A stretch of DNA of 64,000 bases. Origin: Phycisphaerales bacterium (GTDB taxonomy: Bacteria > Planctomycetota > Phycisphaerae > Phycisphaerales > UBA1924). The notes below the pieces were generated by a model. It was not told where the DNA came from, ran no database searches, and saw only the letters and a list, made by a program, of their open reading frames with translations. Shown here one piece after another: positions 26,374 through 33,960 of this stretch. The stretch lies in contig JADLCM010000053.1 in NCBI GenBank assembly GCA_020847175.1, positions 1-64,000 on the forward strand, written 5' to 3'. The position numbers and the translations under genes are program-made. Every line of letters starts with the position of its first letter. Positions within the stretch are counted from its first letter, which is position 1.

Positions 26374-27696
26374 ATGAAACTGATGCGGAGAATGCGTGCC
26401 TGGATGAGCGCGCTCGCGGTGCTCGTCGCCGGCGTGTGCATGACCCCCGCCGCCGGGGCGATTGACAAGATCCACCTCAAGGACGGGCGCGTCGTCGAAG
26501 GCACCGTCAAGGAGGAATTGGATGGCTACGTCTGGTTCGTGACCAAGGTGGGCGGCGTCGAGACCGAGGTGCTCTACAAGCCCGAGCAGATCAGCAAGAT
26601 CGAGCGCGACGCCGGGTCCCCCTCGCCGGTCGACCCGCAGGGGCCTCAGTCGGGCGATCAGCCGATCATGGCCAGCGACTCGGGCGTGCCGGCGCGTACT
26701 CCGCGCTTCGCCGGCGGAACCAAGGCCGCCGTGCTGACGCTGGGCGAGCGCCAGGGCGGCAAGGACATGGTGGGCATCTTCGTCACCGCCGACAGCATCC
26801 GGCGCTGCATCCCGCTGCTCGAAGAGGAGCTGGGCACCGACGGCACGGGGATCCTCGTGCTCCGCGTCAACTCCGGCGGCGGGGCGCTCCTGGAAATCCA
26901 GAAGCTCTCCGACGTGATCGAGTATGAACTCAAGCCCAAGTTCCGCGTCGTGGCCTGGATCGACTGGGCGATCTCGGCCGCGGCCATGACCAGCCACGCG
27001 GTCGAAGAAGTCTACTTCACCCGTCGCGGCAACTACGGCGCCTGCACCGGCTGGTTCGGCGCCCTGCAGGCGGTGACGGGGCGCGACCTCGAAGACGTGC
27101 TGTTCATGATGGAGAAGATTTCCGCCCGCGGCAAGCACGACCCGATCATCATGCGGGCGATGCAGATCATGGAGCCCCTGAGCTGTTCGATCGACGAGAA
27201 CGGCGAGGTGAAGTGGTTCAAGAGCCTCGACGGCGATTACATCGTCAACGAGCCCAACCGCATCCTTACGTTCAACTCCGAGACCGCGGCCAAGTACAAG
27301 TTCTCCAAGGGCACCGCCGACACCATCGAGGAGCTCGCCCAGGCCATGCGCGTGCCCGAGATCAACTGGGTGGGCGAGTGGATCGACGGGGTGGACTACC
27401 CGGTCTGCAAGGCCGAGAAGGAGATGCGCCGCTTCCGCGACCAGACCAAGAGCGACCAGGATCGCACCAACGAGTACTTTGTCCGGTACCAGCAGTCGAT
27501 CGCGATGGCCCAGGGCACGCCCCGCGAAGAGCGCGGCAAGTTCGTGAACAAGGCCCGCGAGGCGCTTGACCTGATCGTCCGCATGGTGCGGAACAACCCG
27601 AACTTCCATCTCTTCGTCTTCAACATGGCGACGATGGACGAGTTCAACGCGTTCGTCGAGGAGCAGCGTCAACTTCTGCGTGACCTGATGAAGTAA
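26374..27696 (+). CDS. Secreted SppA/ClpP-fold protein, paralogue 2
   Basis: The 440-residue protein begins with a signal peptide (cut near AAGA-30) and the same small domain as its neighbour, LKDGRVVEGTVKEEL (35-49). The SppA-like core contains ILVLRVNSGGGALLEIQKLSD (160-180, NSGGG 166-170) and WAISAAAMTSHAV (198-210), which correspond to the two conserved segments of signal-peptide peptidase A and NfeD serine peptidases. A nucleophilic Ser in SAAAM is plausible but not proven. The C-terminal ~150 residues form a charged helical region. GGGAG precedes the ATG. The gene follows paralogue 1 by 112 bases and ends at a strong terminator, so the pair forms one unit. Confidence 0.75.
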   Translation: MKLMRRMRAWMSALAVLVAGVCMTPAAGAIDKIHLKDGRVVEGTVKEELDGYVWFVTKVGGVETEVLYKPEQISKIERDAGSPSPVDPQGPQSGDQPIMASDSGVPARTPRFAGGTKAAVLTLGERQGGKDMVGIFVTADSIRRCIPLLEEELGTDGTGILVLRVNSGGGALLEIQKLSDVIEYELKPKFRVVAWIDWAISAAAMTSHAVEEVYFTRRGNYGACTGWFGALQAVTGRDLEDVLFMMEKISARGKHDPIIMRAMQIMEPLSCSIDENGEVKWFKSLDGDYIVNEPNRILTFNSETAAKYKFSKGTADTIEELAQAMRVPEINWVGEWIDGVDYPVCKAEKEMRRFRDQTKSDQDRTNEYFVRYQQSIAMAQGTPREERGKFVNKAREALDLIVRMVRNNPNFHLFVFNMATMDEFNAFVEEQRQLLRDLMK

Positions 27697-27752
27697 TCGG
27701 AAGTTGACGTCGGGTGAGTTCTCGCCCGGTCTCCCGCAGCAAGTCTCTTGAT

Positions 27753-27780
27753 CGCCCCGGCCCCGCCGGGGCGTTTTTGT
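27753..27780 (+). terminator. Intrinsic terminator after the SppA-like pair
   Basis: CGCCCCGG (27753-27760) and CCGGGGCG (27766-27773) form a perfect eight-base-pair stem with a five-base loop, directly followed by TTTTTGTT. It closes the SppA-like pair and sits ahead of the M3 peptidase gene. Confidence 0.88.
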
Positions 27781-27842
27781 TGGGCGAGCGCCCGCAGCCT
27801 CGGCGCGGGCCGGGGGTACCATCCCGGACTCGGGAGGTCTTC

Positions 27843-29600
27843 ATGCACGCACTCGATACCCGTTTCGTGCCCGCAAACTTTGATGCCGCGGTGTGGGAGA
27901 ACATCGAACCGCTTGTCCGCGACCTCGAACAACGGGCGGTGCACACGCCCGCCGAGTTCGAACGCTGGCTGGTGGACCGCAGCGAGCTTGAGGGCGCGTG
28001 CGCCGAGGCCCAGGCCGAACTCTACATCGCGATGACCTGCCACACCGAGGACAAGGCCGTGCAGCAGGCGTACGCGAAGTTTGTGGAGGAGATTCCGCCG
28101 CGCCTCAAGCCCCGGGCCTTCGGGCTGGACAAGCGGCTGGTGGAGATCGCGGCCCGGGTCAAGCCCGACGCCCGGAGGTACGAGGTTCTGCTGCGCGATA
28201 CGCGCGCGGGGGTCGAGATCTTCCGTGACGAGAACGTGCCCATCGAGACCGAACTGGCGAAACTGGGCCAGAAGTTCGGGCAGATCACCGGCTCGATGAT
28301 GGTCAACTTCAGGGGGAAGGAGCGCACGCTCCCCGAGATGGGCGCGTTCCAGGAGTCTCCCGACCGGGCGGAACGGGAAGAGGCGTGGCGGGCTGTCGCC
28401 GCCCGGCGACTCAAGGAGCGCGAAGCGCTGGATGGCCTTCTCGATGACATGGTGTCGCGGCGCGACCTCGTGGCCCGCAACGCTGGGTTCAAGGACTTCG
28501 TCGGGTACACGTTCAAGAGCAAGTTGCGGTTTGACTACGGCCCGCAGGATTGCTTCCAGTTCCACGCCTCGTGTGAGAAGATCGTCGGGCCCTTCAACGA
28601 GCGGGTGCAGGCACGCCGCCAGAAGGCGATGGGCCTGTCGTCGCTGCGCCCGTGGGATGTGGGCGTGGACCCCAAGGGGCGCTCCGCCCTCAAGCCCTTC
28701 GACGGCGGGCGCGACCTCTACGAGAAGAGCGCCCGGTGCTTCGCAGGGCTTGATCCGCGGCTGGAGGAGATGTTCCGCCGGCTGGGTGCCGGCGCGGGCC
28801 CGGAGCGGGAGTTCCGCACGCCCCTGATGGACCTCGACAGCCGACGCGGCAAGGCGCCGGGCGGGTACCAGTACATGCGCGACCGCACGCGCCGCCCGTT
28901 CATCTTCATGAACGCCGCGGGGCTGCACCGGGACGTGGAGACGATGGTGCACGAGGCCGGGCACGCCTTTCACTCAATGCTGTCGGTCGACGAGCCCCTG
29001 CTGCATTACCGCTCGCCCCCGATGGAGTTCGCCGAGGTCGCGAGCATGTCGATGGAACTGCTCACCATGCCCCACTGGGGCGGCCCGGGCGGGTTCTACC
29101 CGAGCGAAAGCGACTGGGCCCGCGCGAAGCGCGAGCAGTTGGAGGGCTCGGTGGGCATGCTGGGGTGGATCGCGACCATCGACGCCTTCCAGCACTGGAT
29201 GTACTCGAACCCGAAGCACACCCGGGCGCTGCGCAATGCGCACTGGCTCGAGCTCGATGCGCGGTTCGGCTCCAGCGGACGCTACCGGCTGGACTGGTCC
29301 GGCATTGATCCGGGGATGCGCCAGGCCTGGTGGCAGCGTCAGAGCCATCTCTTCACCGTGCCGTTCTACTACATCGAGTACGGCATCGCGCAGGTGGGGG
29401 CCTTGCAATTGTGGGCCCGGGTACTCAAGGATGGGCCGAGCGCCGCGGTTGACGCCTACGTGAAGGGCTTTACGCTGGCGAACGCGCGCCCGCTGCCCCA
29501 GCTCTTTGAAGCGTGCGGCATCCGCTTCGACTTCTCCGAGCAGACCATCGGCCCCCTTGTCGAACTGGTGGAACGCGAGCTGGAGCGGCTGAAGGACTGA
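27843..29600 (+). CDS. M3-family metallopeptidase (oligoendopeptidase F-like)
   Basis: This cytosolic zinc peptidase is predicted to trim oligopeptides. ATG 27843 has GGGAGG upstream and gives 585 residues, the usual size for M3B oligoendopeptidases. The zinc motif HEAGH (His370, Glu371, His374) is followed by MEFAEVASMSMELL, which supplies the third ligand Glu. The N-terminal ~200 residues are helical, as in PepF. No signal peptide is present. The upstream terminator and the strong terminator downstream indicate a single-gene unit. Specificity within M3 cannot be told. Confidence 0.9.
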   Translation: MHALDTRFVPANFDAAVWENIEPLVRDLEQRAVHTPAEFERWLVDRSELEGACAEAQAELYIAMTCHTEDKAVQQAYAKFVEEIPPRLKPRAFGLDKRLVEIAARVKPDARRYEVLLRDTRAGVEIFRDENVPIETELAKLGQKFGQITGSMMVNFRGKERTLPEMGAFQESPDRAEREEAWRAVAARRLKEREALDGLLDDMVSRRDLVARNAGFKDFVGYTFKSKLRFDYGPQDCFQFHASCEKIVGPFNERVQARRQKAMGLSSLRPWDVGVDPKGRSALKPFDGGRDLYEKSARCFAGLDPRLEEMFRRLGAGAGPEREFRTPLMDLDSRRGKAPGGYQYMRDRTRRPFIFMNAAGLHRDVETMVHEAGHAFHSMLSVDEPLLHYRSPPMEFAEVASMSMELLTMPHWGGPGGFYPSESDWARAKREQLEGSVGMLGWIATIDAFQHWMYSNPKHTRALRNAHWLELDARFGSSGRYRLDWSGIDPGMRQAWWQRQSHLFTVPFYYIEYGIAQVGALQLWARVLKDGPSAAVDAYVKGFTLANARPLPQLFEACGIRFDFSEQTIGPLVELVERELERLKD

Positions 29601-29657
29601 TCTCGTCGGCGCTGAGGGCCGATACACGGGCCAGTGGCCCGGGGCCGCCCGGGCGGG

Positions 29658-29663
29658 GATAAT
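29658..29663 (+). promoter_or_regulatory. Candidate -10 for the leuS leader
   Basis: GATAAT ends five bases before the ATG of a short reading frame (29669). This is the same spacing as the TATAAT before tnaA. No good -35 is seen. It stands out in a GC-rich intergenic region. Confidence 0.4.
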
Positions 29664-29668
29664 GAGCC

Positions 29669-29716
29669 ATGACCCGCACGCTTCGACTTGCCGGAAGTTG
29701 CCTAGAGCCCGCCTGA
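29669..29716 (+). CDS. Possible Leu-codon leader peptide of leuS
   Basis: The 15-codon frame encodes MTRTLRLAGSCLEPA and stops at TGA 29714-29716. Three of its fifteen codons are Leu, written CTT, CTT and CTA, which are minor codons in this GC-rich sequence, where CTC and CTG dominate. It starts five bases after a GATAAT -10-like hexamer, so the message would be leaderless. The stop is 22 bases before a strong intrinsic terminator, and leuS begins 120 bases further on. This is the layout of attenuation by charged leucyl-tRNA supply: slow ribosomes at the Leu codons would favour read-through. A competing antiterminator fold has not been demonstrated here. Confidence 0.4.
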   Translation: MTRTLRLAGSCLEPA

Positions 29717-29738
29717 GCGTGCCCGACTGTGGATTGGT

Positions 29739-29774
29739 CCGGGGCCTCGCCAGCGCGGGGCCCCGGTTGTTTTT
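29739..29774 (+). terminator. Strong intrinsic terminator, probable leuS attenuator
   Basis: Arms 29739-29750 and 29755-29766 form a 12-bp stem (one G-U pair) with the tetraloop CAGC, followed by TTGTTTTT. It lies 138 bases after the pepF-like gene and 62 bases before the leuS ATG. It can end pepF transcription or, with the short Leu-codon frame upstream, act as an attenuator of leuS. Confidence 0.85.
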
Positions 29775-29836
29775 GGTTCTGCCGCCTTCGGCTACCCTTG
29801 CGTTTCGCACCTGTTCCCTGTGGCACTGGAATCACC

Positions 29837-32800
29837 ATGACGCCTTCACCTGAGCCATCGTCCGCGCCCGCTGCGGGGGGCGACCGCGCGCCCCGGTTTC
29901 GCTACACCGCCGCCCTCGCGGGCGAGATCGAAACGCGCTGGCAGGAGGAGTGGGAGCGTCGCGAGACATTCCGCCAGCCCAACCCGGGCGAACCCGGATT
30001 CGACGCGACCAGGCCGAAGTTCTACTGCCTCGACATGTTCCCGTACCCCTCGGGGGCGGGGCTCCACGTGGGCCACCCGGAGGGGTACACGGCGACGGAC
30101 ATCGTCTGCCGCCTCAAGCGGATGCAGGGGTTCAACGTGCTGCACCCGATGGGGTGGGACGCCTTCGGGCTGCCTGCCGAGCAGTACGCCATCGCGACCG
30201 GGGTGCACCCGGCGGTGACGACCCGGCAGGCGATTGACAACTTCCGCAGGCAACTCAAGCGATTCGGGTTCTGCTACGACTGGTCGCGCGAGGTCGGGAC
30301 CATCGACCCGGAGTACTACACCTGGACGCAGTGGATCTTTCTCCGGCTGTATTCGTCGTGGTTCGACCCGCGCGCGAACCAGGCCCGCCCGATCGACGAG
30401 TTGAAGGCGCGCCTCGAGTCCGGCGAACTGGGCGTGACGCCCTCGGATGACGTGGCGCCCCGCACGCCCGGGGGAGCGGCACATGACGCCCCGGGCATCC
30501 GCGCGTGGCGCGACCTGGCGCCCGATGAGCAGCGCCGCGTGCTCGACGGGAAGCGCCTGGCGTACCTGGGCGAGCAGACGGTGAACTGGTGCCCGAAACT
30601 GGGCACCGCGCTCGCGAACGATGAAGTCATCGACGGCAAGAGCGAGCGCGGCGGGTTCCCGGTGCTGCGCAAGCCGCTGCGCCAGTGGATGCTCCGCATC
30701 ACTGCCTACTCCCAGCGCTTGCTCGACGGGTTGCAGGGGCTGGATTGGCCCGCCTCGACCCGCACCATGCAGGAGGAGTGGATCGGGCGAAGCGAGGGCG
30801 CGGAGATCGAGTTCGAGGTGCTGGGTACCCCCACACTCCGTGTGGGGGAATGCGGGGCGAACACCATCCGCGGGGCGGGGGGAGTCGCAGACCCGTCGCC
30901 GCCCGGTGTGGGGAAGTCGGCGTGCGCCGATCCGGCCATGCGGCGCCGCATCGCGAGGGTCGCCGCCGATCCGGGGGCGGCGATGCAGCCGCTGGGATTC
31001 ATGCCCCGAGACCCGTATCCGCCCGGGACGAGCGGCCCCGTTTGCGACCTGGTGGCATCCCGCCGGTTCCTGCCGCATCTTCGGCTGGAAGGCGCAACGT
31101 ACATTGTCACGTGGAGGTGCCAGTCCGGGCGGATGCTCGATGCACAGGCGCGGTCCGTCGTCCTGGATGCGCTGCTGCGTATTGATGGCGCACGCTGCCG
31201 GGTGTATGCGGCGTGTGTCATGCCGGATCATGTGCATTGGGTTGTGCGGCCGGAGAGCGGGGTCGATCTGCCGCGGCTCGTCGAGAGCGTCAAGCAGCTT
31301 TCCGCCTCAGCGGTCAACGCAATTCGAGGGGACAGCGGGCGACCGTGGGATGCGGACGCTTTCGATCACATCCTGCGCGATGGCGGGTCGTTCGCGGAGT
31401 GCGTGCAGTATGTAGTGTGCGACCCGAAGGCAGCCGGTCTCGTGGAGCACGCCGAAGCGTGGGACGCGACCTTTGTTCATGCCGAGGCGGTTGGCGAAAC
31501 TGCGGGAGCCGAGACCGTGGGGTCACCCGCGGCGGAGTTGCCGCTGGGGAGGACGGGCGCGGGGAGGGGTGAGAAGCCGCACACGGAGTGTGGGGGTACC
31601 CGATCCATCCGAGTCTTCACCACCCGCCCGGACACCCTCTTCGGCGCGACGTACATGGTGGTTGCCCCGGAGCACCCGCTGATCGATGACGCCGTGGCCC
31701 GCGCCGAGCCTCGGGTGCGTGCAGCGCTGAGCGCGTACGCCGCGTGGGCGCGCAACCGCTCCGATGTCGAACGCCAGGAGAGCCGGGAGAAGACGGGGTG
31801 TTTCACGGGCCTCTTTGCGCGGAACCCGGGCACGGGCGAGCGCATCCCGATCTGGACCGCGGATTACGTGCTCATGGGCTACGGCTTCGGCGCGATCATG
31901 GCGGTGCCGGCCCACGACGAGCGCGACTTCGAGTTCGCCGAGAAGTTCTCCCTGCCGATCCGCGATGTGGTCTATTCGCGCCAGGCGCTCGCGATGCGGT
32001 TCTTCGGCGAGCACGCCACGCCCGATGAGCAGCGCCCGGAGAAGTTCGCCGCGATCCTCGCCGACTTTCTCGGCTGGGTGAGCAGCCAGGATGTGCCCCC
32101 GGTGCAGTTCAGCGAAGCGATGGAGATCATCCGCACTCGGCGCGGCACGGGCACGCCGGGCGCCGCCGTCCACACCCACGTCGGCAAGCCCGTGACCGGG
32201 CGCGCCGGTGAGAGCGGCGAGCGCCGGGGCGTTGTGCAGTCCACCTGGCTCGACACCATCGAGGCCCTCGGGTTCAGCACCTTCCCGGCGATGCGCGACC
32301 GGTTCGATCGGGCCGCCCTCGCCGCGGAGGGGCCCCAGCGCGGCGCCGACGCGGGCGCGGGCTTCGCGGCCAACTCAACCGGGCCGGAACTCTCGATCGA
32401 CGACCTTCCCACCCGCGAGGCGAAGGAGCAGGTGATCGCCTGGCTGGAGCGCACCGGGCGGGGCGGACGCAGGGTGAACTTCCGGCTCCGCGACTGGGTC
32501 TTCAGCCGCCAGCGCTACTGGGGCGAGCCCTTTCCGATCGTGTTCGACGCCGAGGGTCACCCGCACCCGGTCGGCGAGGCGTCGCTGCCGGTCACGCTTC
32601 CGGCACTGGCGGACTACGCCCCGGTGGAGAGCGAGGAGCCGCAGCCGCTCCTGGCCAAGGCGACGGAATGGACCCACCTGACCGCGGGCGAGGCGGGAGT
32701 GACGACCCTTCCGCCGGAGGCCCCGGTGGTGCGCGAGACCAACACGATGCCGGGTTCGGCGGGCAGCAGCTGGTACTTCCTTCGGTACTGCGATGCGCGC

Positions 32801-33832
32801 AACCGGGCCCGGTTCGCCTCACGCGAGGCGGAGGGGTACTGGATGGGTGGCGGCCGGGCTGGTTCTCCCGGCGTCGACCTCTACCTCGGCGGCAGCGAGC
32901 ACGCCGTCGGGCACCTGCTCTACGCCCGCTTCTGGCAGAACGTGCTCTTCGACCTCGGCGAGGTCAGCACGCCCGAGCCCTTCCGCACGCTCTTTCACCA
33001 GGGGCTCATCACCAGTTACGCCTATCAGCGGGCGGACAAGGCGATCGTGCCCACCGACGAGGTGCGCGAGGCGGGCGATGGGGCGTTCGTGCACGTGCCC
33101 AGCGGCGAGCGGGTCACGCCTGTCGTGACCAAGATGTCCAAGCGCTACAAGAACGTCGTCAATCCCGACGACGTCATCGCGGAGTTCGGGGCCGACACCT
33201 TCCGGCTGTACGAGATGTACATGGGCCCGCTGGAAGCAAGCAAGCCCTGGAACACTCGCGATATCCCCGGGCTCTTCCGCTTCCTTGCCCGCCTGTGGCG
33301 CCTCGTCATCGATGAGGAAACCGGCCAGGCTGTGCTCGGCGAATCGGCCGATTCCGAGGTGGAGAAGCTGCTGCACCGGCTGGGCGCCAAGGTTGAGGCG
33401 GACATCACCCGGCTCGCCTTCAACACCGCGATCGCCGCGTGCATCGAGTTTGTCAACGCCGCCACGAGCGCCCGGGAGAAGCGATCGGCTCGGCTCTCGG
33501 CGGCGCAGGCGCAGCGTCTCGCGCTCATCGTGTGCCCGCTCGCGCCGCACATCGCCGAGGAGCTCTGGGCCCGCACGGGGGGGCACGGGCTGGCGAGCGG
33601 GCAGGCCTGGCCCGCGGCCGATCCGGCGCTCCTGCGCGATGACGATGTGGAGATCGCGGTGCAGATCCAGGGCAAGGTGCGGCACCGTCTCCGCGTGCCC
33701 GTCGGGGCCGAGCCGGGTGCCATCGAAGCGATGGTGATGGCCGATCCGGAAGTGCAGAAGCACCTCGACGGCAAGAGCGTGAAGAAGGTCGTGGTGGTGC
33801 CGGGGCGGATGGTCAACATCGTCGCGATCTGA
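29837..33832 (+). CDS. leuS: Leucyl-tRNA synthetase carrying an in-frame RAYT transposase domain
   Basis: LeuRS charges tRNA-Leu and is normally about 860-960 residues; here it has 1331. Class I signatures are intact: HVGH (77-80) and KMSKR (from Lys1099). Editing-site motifs TTRPDTLFG and MAVPAHDERD are also intact. Between EFEVLGT (to residue 331) and RSIRVFTTRPD (from 589) lie 257 extra residues. They contain a RAYT/Y1 transposase domain (about 409-547), with HUH motif H465-V-H467 (PDHVHW) and catalytic-type Tyr525 (QYVV). The insertion point is the entry to the CP1 editing domain. Without it the protein is 1074 residues, still long because of extra segments near 200-250 and 720-860. ATG 29837 has only a weak ribosome binding site. 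The insert is not a known intein: it lacks splice-junction residues. Confidence 0.93.
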   Translation: MTPSPEPSSAPAAGGDRAPRFRYTAALAGEIETRWQEEWERRETFRQPNPGEPGFDATRPKFYCLDMFPYPSGAGLHVGHPEGYTATDIVCRLKRMQGFNVLHPMGWDAFGLPAEQYAIATGVHPAVTTRQAIDNFRRQLKRFGFCYDWSREVGTIDPEYYTWTQWIFLRLYSSWFDPRANQARPIDELKARLESGELGVTPSDDVAPRTPGGAAHDAPGIRAWRDLAPDEQRRVLDGKRLAYLGEQTVNWCPKLGTALANDEVIDGKSERGGFPVLRKPLRQWMLRITAYSQRLLDGLQGLDWPASTRTMQEEWIGRSEGAEIEFEVLGTPTLRVGECGANTIRGAGGVADPSPPGVGKSACADPAMRRRIARVAADPGAAMQPLGFMPRDPYPPGTSGPVCDLVASRRFLPHLRLEGATYIVTWRCQSGRMLDAQARSVVLDALLRIDGARCRVYAACVMPDHVHWVVRPESGVDLPRLVESVKQLSASAVNAIRGDSGRPWDADAFDHILRDGGSFAECVQYVVCDPKAAGLVEHAEAWDATFVHAEAVGETAGAETVGSPAAELPLGRTGAGRGEKPHTECGGTRSIRVFTTRPDTLFGATYMVVAPEHPLIDDAVARAEPRVRAALSAYAAWARNRSDVERQESREKTGCFTGLFARNPGTGERIPIWTADYVLMGYGFGAIMAVPAHDERDFEFAEKFSLPIRDVVYSRQALAMRFFGEHATPDEQRPEKFAAILADFLGWVSSQDVPPVQFSEAMEIIRTRRGTGTPGAAVHTHVGKPVTGRAGESGERRGVVQSTWLDTIEALGFSTFPAMRDRFDRAALAAEGPQRGADAGAGFAANSTGPELSIDDLPTREAKEQVIAWLERTGRGGRRVNFRLRDWVFSRQRYWGEPFPIVFDAEGHPHPVGEASLPVTLPALADYAPVESEEPQPLLAKATEWTHLTAGEAGVTTLPPEAPVVRETNTMPGSAGSSWYFLRYCDARNRARFASREAEGYWMGGGRAGSPGVDLYLGGSEHAVGHLLYARFWQNVLFDLGEVSTPEPFRTLFHQGLITSYAYQRADKAIVPTDEVREAGDGAFVHVPSGERVTPVVTKMSKRYKNVVNPDDVIAEFGADTFRLYEMYMGPLEASKPWNTRDIPGLFRFLARLWRLVIDEETGQAVLGESADSEVEKLLHRLGAKVEADITRLAFNTAIAACIEFVNAATSAREKRSARLSAAQAQRLALIVCPLAPHIAEELWARTGGHGLASGQAWPAADPALLRDDDVEIAVQIQGKVRHRLRVPVGAEPGAIEAMVMADPEVQKHLDGKSVKKVVVVPGRMVNIVAI
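30823..30848. repeat. Left terminal inverted repeat / REP-like hairpin inside leuS
   Basis: The first 22 bases (30823-30844) are the exact reverse complement of 31580-31601. Within the repeat CCCCCACAC (30828-30836) and GTGTGGGGG (30840-30848) form a perfect nine-base-pair hairpin with loop TCC. This resembles REP elements recognised by RAYT transposases. It is translated in frame as part of LeuRS. Confidence 0.9.
31580..31601. repeat. Right terminal inverted repeat of the leuS RAYT element
   Basis: These 22 bases are the exact reverse complement of 30823-30844. The inner part CACAC-GGA-GTGTG forms only a five-base-pair hairpin, because the sequence just inside (31579) breaks the longer stem present at the left end. 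The translated right junction reads GGT-R-S-I-R-V, returning directly to the LeuRS sequence. Confidence 0.9.
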
Positions 33833-33880
33833 CGCCTCGTCGCCTGCAGGTCACGGCGCGCGCGGCTCGGTCCAACGCAC

Positions 33881-33906
33881 GCGGGGCCGCCCGAAGGCGG
33901 CCCCGC
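33881..33906. terminator. Hairpin between convergent leuS and metzincin genes
   Basis: GCGGGGCCGCC (33881-33891) and GGCGGCCCCGC (33896-33906) make an 11-bp stem with a CGAA tetraloop in the middle of a 128-base convergent gap. The stem is symmetrical, so it could serve both strands. Neither side has a U-tract, which lowers confidence in intrinsic termination. Confidence 0.55.
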
Positions 33907-33960
33907 GCGGGTCGTCACGTGGTGTTCCGCTCCGCGCCGGGGCGGTGCGGCGTGTGAAGG

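Larger units (their letters stand above)
30823..31601 (+). mobile_element. RAYT (REP-associated tyrosine transposase) element in leuS
   Basis: A segment of about 771 bases (GGTACC to GGTACC, 257 codons) interrupts leuS without shifting the frame. Its core (31061-31477) encodes an IS200-like Y1 transposase: RRFLPHLRLEGATYIVTW, the HUH pair in MPDHVHWVV, GRPWDADAFDHILRD and YVVCDPKAAGL are the ordered motifs of the RAYT family. Both ends are bounded by a perfect 22-bp inverted repeat. There is no stop codon anywhere, so it is co-translated with LeuRS. HUH enzymes do not normally duplicate target sites, and the shared GGTACC is explained by the inverted repeat. Internal ATG codons could allow a separate protein, but none has a good ribosome binding site. 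Confidence 0.88.

Noticed and set aside
30824..31600. GGTACC on both sides of the insert as a target-site duplication
   Set aside because: GGTACC is palindromic and lies inside the perfect inverted repeat, so its presence at both ends follows from the repeat. HUH transposases also do not make such duplications.
30823..31601. The leuS insert as an intein
   Set aside because: There is no Cys/Ser/Thr first residue plus terminal His-Asn with following Cys/Ser, and no intein block A, B, F or G motifs. The content is an IS200-like transposase.
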